DNA of 64,000 nucleotides, taken from the NCBI GenBank assembly GCA_029255685.2, contig CM055319.2, forward strand, positions 30,971,568-31,035,567, in the 5' to 3' direction. Under the pieces are notes generated by a model. It was not told the DNA's origin. It worked only from the letters and a program-made list of their open reading frames with translations, and did not search any database. Positions 24,201-32,725 of the stretch are shown here, piece after piece; position 1 is the first letter of the stretch, and every line of letters begins with the position of its first letter. Source of the stretch: Silene conica. Its lineage: Eukaryota > Streptophyta > Magnoliopsida > Caryophyllales > Caryophyllaceae. Position numbers and translations under genes: made by a program.

Positions 24201-27200
24201 TCCACCAGGCCCTCAAATCCAGATATCTCAGGAACAAAGTTATCCAGATTGAGGATAAATATGGCACAACTTGCACAGACACTGCTAGCATCCAACAAGC
24301 TTTCCTGGATTTCTATCAGGACCTTCTTGGGGATAGTAAGAGGACTGACAAGGTGAGACCAGAAGTACTGCAGCAAGGGGGCTTATGTTCTGCAGACCAT
24401 CACCAAACTCTAAATGTAGCTGTTACTACAGAAGAGATCAAAGAGGTTGTCTTTGCCATACCCATTGACAAAGCACCAGGACCAGATGGTTTCACCAGTG
24501 GTTTTTTCAGAGATTCATGGGATATTATTGGTGAGGATATTTGCAAAGCAGTCATGGATTTCTTTCAGTCTGGGGAACTACTTACTCAGATAAATGCAAC
24601 AAACATCACTCTAATCCCAAAATGTGAAAGGCCAACATCAGTAAGCCACTTCAGGCCTATAACATGTTGTAATATGCTCTATAAGATTATCTCAAAGCTA
24701 CTGTGTAACAGATTGGCTTCAGTCCTCCCTGATATTGTTAGTGAAAACCAAGGTGCGTTTATAAAAGGAAGGTCTATTATAGAAAATGTCTTAATCTGCC
24801 AAGATATAATTCATCTATATGGAAGGAACTCAGTCACCCCAAGATGTCTATTCAAAATAGACTTGCAAAAGGCCTATGATACAATTGAATGGGACTTTGT
24901 TGAGCAACTACTGAATGGATTGAACTTCCCTGCTCACTTTACTGGTTTGGTCTTACAATGTGTCAAAACTACATCCTTCTCCTTATCACTGAATGGCTCT
25001 TCTTTTGGCTTCTTCAAGGGTAAAAGAGGGCTGAGGCAAGGGGACCCTATCTCCCCCCTTCTTTTCACTTTATGCATGGACTATCTCTCCAGACTCATCA
25101 AGTTTGCTACAGATAAATGGCCTTTTCAATATCACCCACTATGCAAAAACCTGAAGCTCACACATTTAATGTTTGCAGATGACCTCTTAATGTTCTGCAA
25201 AGGCAAGCCTGCTTCTATATGGCTGCTAATGAGAGCATTCTCATCCTTTTCAAGTGCTTCAGGACTCGGAATGAATAACACCAAGTCTGAGATATTTTTT
25301 AATGGTATTGATGAGGATACAAGAACTGATATCCAGAGGGTGACTGGGTTTAGAGAAGGCTCTTTCCCCTTTAAATATCTGGGAGTTCCTATACAACCAG
25401 GTAAGCTATCCAAACATGACTGCTCATCCTTAACTGAAAAGCTTGTAGCAAGGATTAGAGGAATGGGGGCCAAAAAACTCTCCTATGCCGGAAGAATTAC
25501 ACTCATTAATTCAGTCCTTAATACATTACACAATTATTGGGCTCAGATGTTCATTATCCCCAAAGGTGTAATAAAGAGAATTGAAGCAATCTGTCGTAAC
25601 TATCTATGGGATGGGGCCACAGAATATCACAGAGTACCCCTAGTGGCTTGGGAGAGGGTCACTATGTCAAAAGAGCATGGGGGGCTGGGAATTAAACATG
25701 CTGAACTATGGAATATAGCCACTGTTGGTAAATTGGTGGATTGGGTGTATACTCAGAATGACAGACTATGGATCAAATGGGTGAATGCTGTTTACCTTAA
25801 AGAACAAAGCTGGACTGAATACACTCCACCTGCTGATGCTCCATGGGTATGGAAAAGTATCTGCAAAACAAAGGAGAGAATCAAAAATGGGTACAGGGAT
25901 AACAGTTGGGTCACCAGACCTCAGGGCTACAACATTAAGAGTGGCTATACATGGCTGCAAATTCCTCAACAAAAAAAAGAATGGACTAAGGTTGTGTGGA
26001 ATAGCTGGAACATTCCAAAACATTCGATGATTACCTGGTTGAGAATGCAGGAGGGGATGAATGTGAAAGCTAAATTAGCTCAGATTGGATACTGCCAGGA
26101 TGATCTATGTTTACTATGCCAAAACCAGACTGAAACCATTGATCACATATTCGAAGAATGTCAGTATTCCCGCAGGGTGATGCAGCAATTGAGACTTTGC
26201 TTCAATGGAGGCCACACTACAATGGCCAGGATGATCACTGGAAATCAAAAATCCAGTGATTGGAAACTTGGATGTGCTCTCTTCAATGCATACCACTACC
26301 ACATCTGGATGCAACGAAACAACACATGGGTTAATGACAGCTTGATCAGACCAGATATTCTAGCAAAGAGAATCGAAGAAGAAGTGGAGCAAAGAGTGAA
26401 ACAGATAAGGGGACAATGATGATAATCGGGTTTTTAATGAGTAATTGTTGTTGGACTATAGGCTCTTTTTGTTTGTAAGGGGACTTGATCCCGAAACCTT
26501 GTACATTCTTTGTTTCTCTTATGATATAATATACTCACATCTTACCAAAAAAAAAAATAAACAGCTCAGCCCGTGAACTGGTCGACCGACCGGACATAGT
26601 GGTCGGTCGATCACTCATGCTGTAAGTTGGTCTTTCTGTAACTGCGCTCTGGTCGATCGACCGCTTACTGCACCTTTCAGCCCCTGATCAGTTGCACGCA
26701 TCTCCAAAACCACGAGTTCGGACCCTTGTCTTGTGAATTCCCTTAAGACAGCTTCCGGAGGACGGTTAGAGCTTGATTTAGCTCACTTCCGCTTGTTCCT
26801 ACATTTAAAACATAGAAATGCCAAAGTAAACCATTTCGGATAGCTAAAAGCTACTAACATGCATAGAAATACGTGTCAAAACTATAAATAAAATGTATAG
26901 TAAATGCACGTATCACAAATATTGCCAACCACATTACGATTAGGAAGAATACATAGCCTAGTTCCGAAAGACCCATTACCATAGTAGTGGTCTTACTGGG
27001 CTAAGCACTCTCCATAAATTTACTGGGTTCTATTTCCATAAACTAAGCCATTAAGCATCCTCGAGTCATTGAACTGACTAGATAGTGAAAAGCGAACTTC
27101 GTAGCAGCTACAATATTTGTTTTACTGATAGTTTGAGGAGGTATGTGAAGTATTTCACTAGTATTGTTTTTGTTCGGAACCTATAATTTTAGTGTAAGCT

Positions 27201-27819
27201 TTCATGGTGAAACAATTTGATTTGCTTATTAACTTATACGGAGTATTTGTTTTAGCTTGCATCAAAACTGGACAGCACCCAGGCAAAACTAATTGGAATC
27301 TAGGTGTGATAGCAGTGTCTTTCTTTCATCTCTGCCACAATAGCAGAGTTGGTATGTTACTTCGACACTTCACTTCGGGTGTGTGTCGCTTGGCAGACGC
27401 TTAACAGTGTGAACACGACACAACACTTCTATACTTCACTCAAGGCAATGTACATGCAATTTTTCACAGAATTCGTCTGCGATACTCTTAGTCCATGTCG
27501 TGTATGAAATGTAGTAGTCGATTCGAAGTAACAAAGGAGAGTCGTACTTGTTGTAATTGAAGTTTTGCTTCTTGCATGTGCAGTGACTAAAACAGTTTCA
27601 GTGGAACTTGCGCGTAAGAAGGATCCTATTGTTTGCATTCTGTTGCACCCAGGCACAGTCGACACCGATTTATCTCGGCCATTTCAGAAAAATGTGCCAC
27701 AAGGCAAGCTTTTTACAAGAGAATTCTGTGTCAATAAGCTTCTTAGCATCATTGACGGAGCCAAGATTCAGGATAATGGTAAATTCTTTGCATGGGATGG
27801 TCAGGAAATTCCTTGGTAA
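18217..27819 (+). CDS. short-chain dehydrogenase/reductase (SDR), C-factor-like, six exons
   Basis: Exons 18217-18396, 18787-18939, 19014-19107, 19187-19269, 19764-19917 and 27584-27819 join into 900 bp (299 residues plus TAA) with GT-AG borders and matching phases. The protein is a classical SDR that should bind NAD(P)H and reduce or oxidise a small carbonyl or alcohol substrate; the substrate is unknown. Visible motifs are the cofactor loop GASRGIG (residues about 51-57), LDVT, the LVNASG form of the NNAG block, the catalytic Ser region (NLSARVGS), YRASK with catalytic Tyr and Lys, and the HPGTVDTDLSRPF tail. Residues 1-48 form a basic, Ser-rich extension that could be an organelle transit peptide; a second Met at residue 48 is an alternative start. 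Intron 5 (7.7 kb) holds an LTR and a LINE. Only about 190 bp separate the start codon from the upstream LINE tail. Confidence 0.9.
20143..20341. repeat. imperfect direct repeat in dehydrogenase intron 5
   Basis: Two copies of about 65-70 bp (about 20143-20213 and 20276-20341) share AGATGTCAGGGAAAGCTCTT, ACATAACC and AGTCGACCTCTAAT. No coding potential is seen. The rest of 19918-21001 is AT-rich intron without recognised features. Confidence 0.7.
21864..21877. repeat. LINE target-site duplication, left copy
   Basis: TAAACAGCTCAGCC occurs at 21864-21877 and again at 26558-26571, directly after the LINE poly(A) tail. The perfect 14-bp duplication defines the LINE borders. Confidence 0.95.
21934..23112 (+). 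CDS. LINE ORF1 protein (DUF4283 and zinc knuckle)
   Basis: 392 residues. The N-terminus is Ser/Asn/Lys-rich and acidic, with a KRKKKKS basic patch (about residues 72-78). A DUF4283 domain lies at about residues 105-260 (EYWKHAIYCFVLGANPPWEV, KVSFLPNGIFMVRF, PAWIRFHGLPLNFWG). A CCHC knuckle CDQCKGMGHEGKNC follows near residue 290, then a Pro/Gln/Glu-rich tail. In plant LINEs this protein binds the element RNA. The ATG at 21934 is the first in the element. The stop overlaps the ORF2 start by 8 bp. Confidence 0.9.
   Translation: MARSRSASPKSHNNNNHNSHKQGSKGSSRNEKKQGPGEEDVLRTKAMHEVNPIPGLSFEDEENPEDTFELVTKRKKKKSTASDGKAKDSEQVAVLDEEEETLFQFTAEDTQEEIEYWKHAIYCFVLGANPPWEVLNGYVHRVWGKHGIDKVSFLPNGIFMVRFKELQGKEAVLRAGYHMFDNKPLIVKEWQENIDLLKEDVKIVPAWIRFHGLPLNFWGKCIPIIAGMIDNYIKSDQATLQKTRLGFARTMVELKVGQQFPPTVKFKDEHGVVIAVQVEYEWKPLICDQCKGMGHEGKNCRRHAPAKPKGAPKKIWQPIPQSKPVLSEKEFPALTSNHPPQKKQDPTSGSVPPEGTRGDEGIGTRLEGQQSQKEDDVHVHDTGNPLNPGSHE
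23105..26419 (+). CDS. LINE ORF2 protein: endonuclease, reverse transcriptase, zf-RVT
   Basis: 1104 residues, uninterrupted. An APE-like endonuclease lies at about residues 1-225 (FWNVRGLN, LLETKI, TWTN, LDHNPC). The reverse transcriptase lies at about 430-750, with KAPGPDGF, LFKIDLQKAYDTIEWDFV, GLRQGDPISPLLF and the catalytic FADD at about residue 690. A zf-RVT domain is near the C-terminus (CLLCQNQTETIDHIFEEC). It should nick target DNA and copy the LINE RNA at the nick. Two endonuclease motifs deviate: the usual GDFN reads WDFN (residue 140), and the SDH motif reads LDH. The RT motifs look intact. The start is placed at the ATG overlapping the ORF1 stop (ATGAATAG). Confidence 0.92.
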   Translation: MNSLGFWNVRGLNNVNKQLVVKSFIHNNDACLFGLLETKINGTNVSNISQRMLEGWCVTTNCQMHKGGRVWLMWRPSVFEVTVLHYDPQFIHAKIDVKATKQSFLFTVVYAFNEGEARKPLWNQLKSIADYCNSPWAVAWDFNTVLSPDERLGGSTKQADMEDFLDCVQYCSLTDIPATGAFFTWTNKQDERHKKFSRLDRFLINDKWSQAFSEMAAHFHPEGLLDHNPCIVRNVKMEGRKNSSFKYYNMWSTAGDFKPKVKEVWQQHFAGTLMFSVIKRLKALKPVLKGLNKTCYADVEITATKKSMQLKEVLECIQADPLNAGLIQQEMVLIKEVTFWNKARTSYLQKAKANWIQDGDSNTAMFHQALKSRYLRNKVIQIEDKYGTTCTDTASIQQAFLDFYQDLLGDSKRTDKVRPEVLQQGGLCSADHHQTLNVAVTTEEIKEVVFAIPIDKAPGPDGFTSGFFRDSWDIIGEDICKAVMDFFQSGELLTQINATNITLIPKCERPTSVSHFRPITCCNMLYKIISKLLCNRLASVLPDIVSENQGAFIKGRSIIENVLICQDIIHLYGRNSVTPRCLFKIDLQKAYDTIEWDFVEQLLNGLNFPAHFTGLVLQCVKTTSFSLSLNGSSFGFFKGKRGLRQGDPISPLLFTLCMDYLSRLIKFATDKWPFQYHPLCKNLKLTHLMFADDLLMFCKGKPASIWLLMRAFSSFSSASGLGMNNTKSEIFFNGIDEDTRTDIQRVTGFREGSFPFKYLGVPIQPGKLSKHDCSSLTEKLVARIRGMGAKKLSYAGRITLINSVLNTLHNYWAQMFIIPKGVIKRIEAICRNYLWDGATEYHRVPLVAWERVTMSKEHGGLGIKHAELWNIATVGKLVDWVYTQNDRLWIKWVNAVYLKEQSWTEYTPPADAPWVWKSICKTKERIKNGYRDNSWVTRPQGYNIKSGYTWLQIPQQKKEWTKVVWNSWNIPKHSMITWLRMQEGMNVKAKLAQIGYCQDDLCLLCQNQTETIDHIFEECQYSRRVMQQLRLCFNGGHTTMARMITGNQKSSDWKLGCALFNAYHYHIWMQRNNTWVNDSLIRPDILAKRIEEEVEQRVKQIRGQ

Positions 27820-30498
27820 CACTTCTTATGGCTGCCAAATTCTCACCAGACAGACGGGCCAATCACGATTTTTAACTAGGGTCATTATGTTTTACTTTGA
27901 TTTTGATAGGGTTTATTTTAGTTAGCCGCTTTAATGAGTTTGTGCTGTTTAGGCCCCGTTGCGGGTTTAGTTTGGACCTGTTTGCTCAAATATTAGACTA
28001 CGTGAGTTTCAAAAACTGAGTTCAGGTTGCCGCTTAATCAGTTTGTGCTTTTTCGGGGCTGTACAAAGCCTCTCGGGTTGATACTAGATTAGTTCAAGTG
28101 GGTTTCAATAATTAAGGTAGGTGTCTAAATATAAGTGTGTTATTTTAATATAACTCCCTTATATTTACGTTTTTCTATAACTAACCCCCTTATATGTTCA
28201 TATTCGTTTATTAAAAACTCTTTAACTATCACTTAATCCTAAAAATTACCACCAAAGCTGAATTACGCTCAAAAAACTTAAAAAATCTGATCCAAATATC
28301 CAATTACGAAATTGCGACTCAAATTTTTGACATACCTAAACTACCTCCATTATTTTTTACACTACCCCAAACTAATTAACAACAAAAAAAAGTACTCCAT
28401 CTTCAAATTTCAATTCAATTGATTTATTCCACTGCTAATTGTTTTATGTTGGTTCATATATCTCATAAATCATATTTATATTCAAAATTAACTCGTTAAT
28501 TTAAAGGACTTGGTACATGCAAAACAAAACTTAAAAGAAATTTTTCTTTCCAGTGAGTTTACGGAAATGTTAGGCACAAAAATTGGTTGGCTAATTTTTA
28601 TTCTTGAGCTTACAATTACAACGGTTGATCTTAGATCGTTAAATCCTCCTAGCAAGAACGCACCAAGATTTTTCTCAAAACTCTACTAATTATTATAGTC
28701 TAGTAACAATTGATAGAATACATAATTTAGTAATCTAAGAAGTATGTGATGTTGAGCGATTACTTTCAAATATGATAATGTTTTAATGACAAGTTTAGCA
28801 ATTATGATTGTGTATCTCTTGCATTTAATCGTTTATCTAGTCTATATAGTAAACATGATCGTGTTACAAGACTTCACTAAGCATCAAGATCAAATGTTCA
28901 AGGATCGACCTATAGATCGACCAAGAGAAGTTCAAGTGAAGTCAAGACAAGAAGTTATTCCGAAAATCTTATTATAAAAGCTATCCTTACCTAGGCCCAA
29001 TTGCCATAAAAGAAAAAATAAATGGTGGTGTCTATTTAAAAGGTGGGAAAATATAAAAGTGAGCATTCTCTTTGATGTTGAGAAAGAGGAAAAAAAAGAA
29101 AGTAGGGAGAGGAGTAGAAAAAACATGGTGATGTGCCCAAATGAGAGAATGAGAAGAAACTATTGAGAGAAAGAACACCATTCTTCAATGTGGATGGTTT
29201 CGTTCACTTTTTTTCACAAAGACAAAGAAAAGTTAGAAAACATTTATAGTGTTTGTAGTGGAATAAGTAGAAAAGAGAAAGAAATAACAATAAAATATTA
29301 CATGTAGAGGCTTTAATTACCAAGACACGAATGAGTAGTTTTGTGAGTATTTGCTTAAAGGGGAAAATGGAAGCTTAGTGTGAATAAGAGGTTAAGATTT
29401 GACTAACAACAATAGTTTTCCAAATTTCAACTCATTTCAAGTTAGGTAATTTACGGGGTGGGCAAATTTGAGACGGACAATTTTAGGTCAGAACCACAAC
29501 GCAGGTAGGTTAAGGTTAAGGTTGACTCAGATCCATTCGAATTTCAAGTTGTTGTAATTGTATGAACTTTCACGTAAGACTAATGATGTCGGATCATATT
29601 TGACGATTTATTCCCTACCTATTTTCAATACTTCCAACAATGAATCTAAGTTGTGATTTGACTTGGCAATAACCTGACGAATCCGACTTGACACCTGAAA
29701 TCAAGATCCGAACCTGAAGCCAACTTGACCCAACCCAGTATAATCTTACACGGATGTTTATTGCTGCAAATTAATTATTATCCATAAATAACTTGATAAT
29801 AGTTGATCTGAAACTGTAATATCTCGGCAACCTTGCCCGGTCGTATCCGAAACCAACAAACCTAAAATTGACTGAACACGTATTATTCAAACCCGAACGC
29901 GACTCGGCTGGCCCGTTTGGCGGATCTACTGCCAATATCAACTGGTAGTCTGGTACCCATATTAGTCGAATTTGACATTCGAAAACGCAGTGAGTTTTAC
30001 AGAAGATGATGATTGCAAGAAAGAAAAAGGCAGGCAGAGGCAATTGGTGAAACATTATTATGAGAAAGAGAGTAGGCAGTCTAAGTCAAGTGATATATAC
30101 AAGACGAGAATCTAATCAATCCATTCTTCCCTAACTTTATATATAATGTCTAACAAAGATGTACTTGTAACTGTTGAAACCTTCTGTTCCCTTGCCTTTT
30201 TGTTACATCCCTCAATAAATTCCAAAAGGAATCTCTTGAGCCCGCCCTTCTTTACCACTATAACAACTCATCAATCCAACCCCACAATTCAAGATTAGAT
30301 GCATTCCACTTCTCTCCATTCTTTCCCGCAATTCTGCCTGAATTACGATGGATATAGTCGTCGTAAATTTGTAATGAGTCAAGTAATATACATATAGGGT
30401 ATATTAATGATCTTGGCTTTGATCATATTTGTTTTTGCGGGTGCTTGGTGCTTATTTATACTCCATTATTCCACAATTGTTCAATAGTAGCTGTTTTA
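27820..30498. other. intergenic DNA downstream of the dehydrogenase
   Basis: AT-rich sequence with the presumed dehydrogenase 3' UTR at its start. No gene is recognised. A small palindrome GATCGACCTATAGATCGACC occurs at about 28903-28922, and degenerate purine-rich DNA at 29020-29300. The two flanking host genes are convergent here. Confidence 0.6.
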
Positions 30499-30822
30499 GA
30501 GCAACTCCAATGACAAACTACGAGATTTTGTAGCTTGCTTTGCTACATCGTCTTTTGAAGCAACAAAGGTTTCAAATTACAATGTCATCCAACGGTAAAC
30601 TACAACAAATGTAGCTTAAAAGGGCCCACCTAATAAATAAAGTATCATAATATAATTTATTTTATTATTTCTTAATTATTAATTTATTTCAAGCATGTAG
30701 CTTGACAAAGCTACACATGCTTACAAGCATGGACGTACCTTGATGCTCTAATGGCGAGCATACCGCTAGAATATTTATAATAATTGCAAGCAGATTTCTA
30801 AAAGCTACCATTGGAGTTACTC
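30499..30822. mobile_element. Tourist-like (PIF/Harbinger) MITE
   Basis: Terminal inverted repeats GAGCAACTCCAATG and CATTGGAGTTACTC are flanked by a TTA duplication (30496-30498 and 30823-30825). Length is 324 bp, with no coding potential. The TTA target and GAGCAACTCCAA ends fit PIF/Harbinger MITEs. Confidence 0.8.
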
Positions 30823-31413
30823 TTACGATTGTTACGAGGCATAGTCGATTAAACCGCGAAACCGAATCGTTAGTGAACAATGATATTGCGGGCTGTTTTT
30901 TGTGCAAATTATGAAGTTAATAACTCAAACAAATATGTATATATAATAAGGGAAGTTAGGAGAAGAGAACGAATCTGATATTTCTTAATTTGATGGTCTG
31001 AGCAAAGAGAACGGAAACCATGAATGTAGCTTGTCGAGCACAAACTATGATAAGGAACTTGTCGCGGTCTCGGACAGCGACAAGTTCAATTTTCAGAAAA
31101 AAAAATTTTAAAAATTGAAATGATGACAAGTTCAATTTTCAGAAAAAAATTTAAAAAATTGAAATAATGACGTGAAACCATTTTCGATGATTAGTTTGAA
31201 ATCGACGCTATTTTGTTAAATAATTTACATTTGAACCCCAATTAATCGAAAGGTTATTATTAATCCGTGGAAGAGTGAAATTAGAAGTGACTTTAACACA
31301 AATTGCCATACCAAATTGTTAGGCTATTTTAGAGTAGAGTTGTAAGGTACAAGAAGCACTTGTAATTATTATTATTATTATTTAAAATTTAAACATTCAT
31401 GAAAGCCTATACG

Positions 31414-31917
31414 TAGGGATGTCAATGGGGTGGGGCGGGTGCGGAGGGGGGTCAACCCGTGTTCGCCCCGCGAACAAAATATGTGCATCCGCACCCGCTC
31501 CGCGAACAAAATATGCGCACTCGCACCCGCCCTGCGACCTGCGGTGGGTTGAACCTTTCAAAACCGTTCCCGCCCCGCGGGGACCCGTTGACCCGCCTAA
31601 CTCCCCAAGAAATGTAAATCGTGAATCCAAAATATACTAGTCGTACTACTTATACAAATAAGCTTCGCAAAATGGTTTAACATTCAATTAACTAGAGTCC
31701 GTTGAGCCATGAAACGGTTTTACATACAAATATACCACGAAACACATGCACAAACAGCAACCCAAATACGGAATACTGAGTAGCGAACTAGTGATTATTG
31801 CCTTATTGGACCATTGGGTAGGGGTTACTTACTTGTTTGGGCCTTATTGAACTACTAGGTAGGGGTTACTTATTTATTAAAAGTTCTTTTAAATCTTTTA
31901 ATTTATATTTTTTTTAT

Positions 31918-31981
<64 letters not shown>

Positions 31982-32183
31982 ACTATTATATATTATTATT
32001 ATTTATTAGGTGGGTATAAGTGGGGCGGGGACATGTGCAGCGGGGCGAGCGGGGTGGGTGTGGGGCGGGTCTCATGTGGTACCCGCACCCGCCCCGCGAC
32101 CCGCGACGAATGATGCTTTGAAACCCATCCCCGCCCCACGACCCACCAAATCATTACCCACACCCGCCCCATTGACATCCCTA
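31414..32183. mobile_element. GC-rich MITE, hAT-like ends
   Basis: Inverted ends TAGGGATGTCAATGGGG and CCCCATTGACATCCCTA enclose about 770 bp. The two subterminal regions are strongly GC-rich (GGGGCGGGT, CCCGCCCCGCGACCC), while the core is AT-rich with a (TA)n run. The flanks do not show a clean 8-bp duplication, so superfamily assignment is tentative. Confidence 0.7.
31920..31975. repeat. (TA)n microsatellite
   Basis: An uninterrupted TA run of about 55 bp inside the GC-rich MITE. Confidence 0.95.
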
Positions 32184-32194
32184 CATATAAGAAA

Positions 32195-32375
32195 ACAATA
32201 AGTCTTTCTTATGACGGATATATCCGTGACAAATTTACGACGGGTCGGATAGCTTCCAGTCTCGCACTTGTATAGATAGGACAAGTCTAGAGAATCACAG
32301 AGTGTTTGTCTTTGGCTTCTTACATGAAGGATATTTGAGCCGTCGCAAGCTTGTGACGGATAATATTGTATTGCA
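32195..32375. mobile_element. MITE of the gacggatatatccgt family
   Basis: TTCTTATGACGGATATATCC and CGACGGGTCGGAT at one end are mirrored by GAGCCGTCGCAAGC and TTGTGACGGATAA at the other. Related copies lie at 33600, 35730, 39605 and 41316. Confidence 0.55.
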
Positions 32376-32725
32376 TTTATGAGCATGCTAATTGGTAATG
32401 CATTGAAAGATAATTAAGGAATAAAGGTATATTTTGTGATTTTTACAACAGTATTAATGCATTATACTAGTAAAAATAGTAAAGAAAAGTTAACAAAATG
32501 GAGGAAGTTATTATCTAGTAACGGAAAGTGTTATTTGCACTCCATAATCTCTCTTATCAACTCTATTAAAGCAAAGAATGGAATACAAGAAGGTGTAGAT
32601 GAGACATGAGATTAGTAGAGTGCAAATAACATTTTCTGAAACCAACTACTAAAAATTCCAATGTATAAGTGAATCATTTGTGACACATAAACATAAACCT
32701 TGTTCCTTCAATATACCCGGCCACC

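Larger units (their letters stand above)
21878..26557 (+). mobile_element. full-length L1-type LINE with two open ORFs
   Basis: A 4.68-kb element with a 56-bp leader, ORF1 (21934-23112), ORF2 (23105-26419), a 3' region of about 125 bp and an 11-base poly(A) tail. It is flanked by a perfect 14-bp target duplication. It lies sense within the last intron of the dehydrogenase gene, inside an older solo LTR. Open ORFs, intact tail and perfect duplication indicate recent insertion. Unlike the LINE at 8274-18026 it has no RNase H domain. Confidence 0.95.
21007..26915 (-). mobile_element. solo LTR (TGATAC...GTATCA), interrupted by a LINE
   Basis: Ends TGATACTCGT and GCACGTATCA with perfect 5-bp duplication CAAAT (21002-21006 and 26916-26920). 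Without the LINE it is about 1.2 kb. On the minus strand it begins TGATACGTGCATTTAC, a start I associate with Tat/Athila-group LTRs, and then carries GGTCGACCGACC/GGTCGGTCGATC palindromes (26579-26665 on the plus strand). No PBS or coding region is present. Its architecture resembles the LTR at 47109-48812. Confidence 0.8.
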
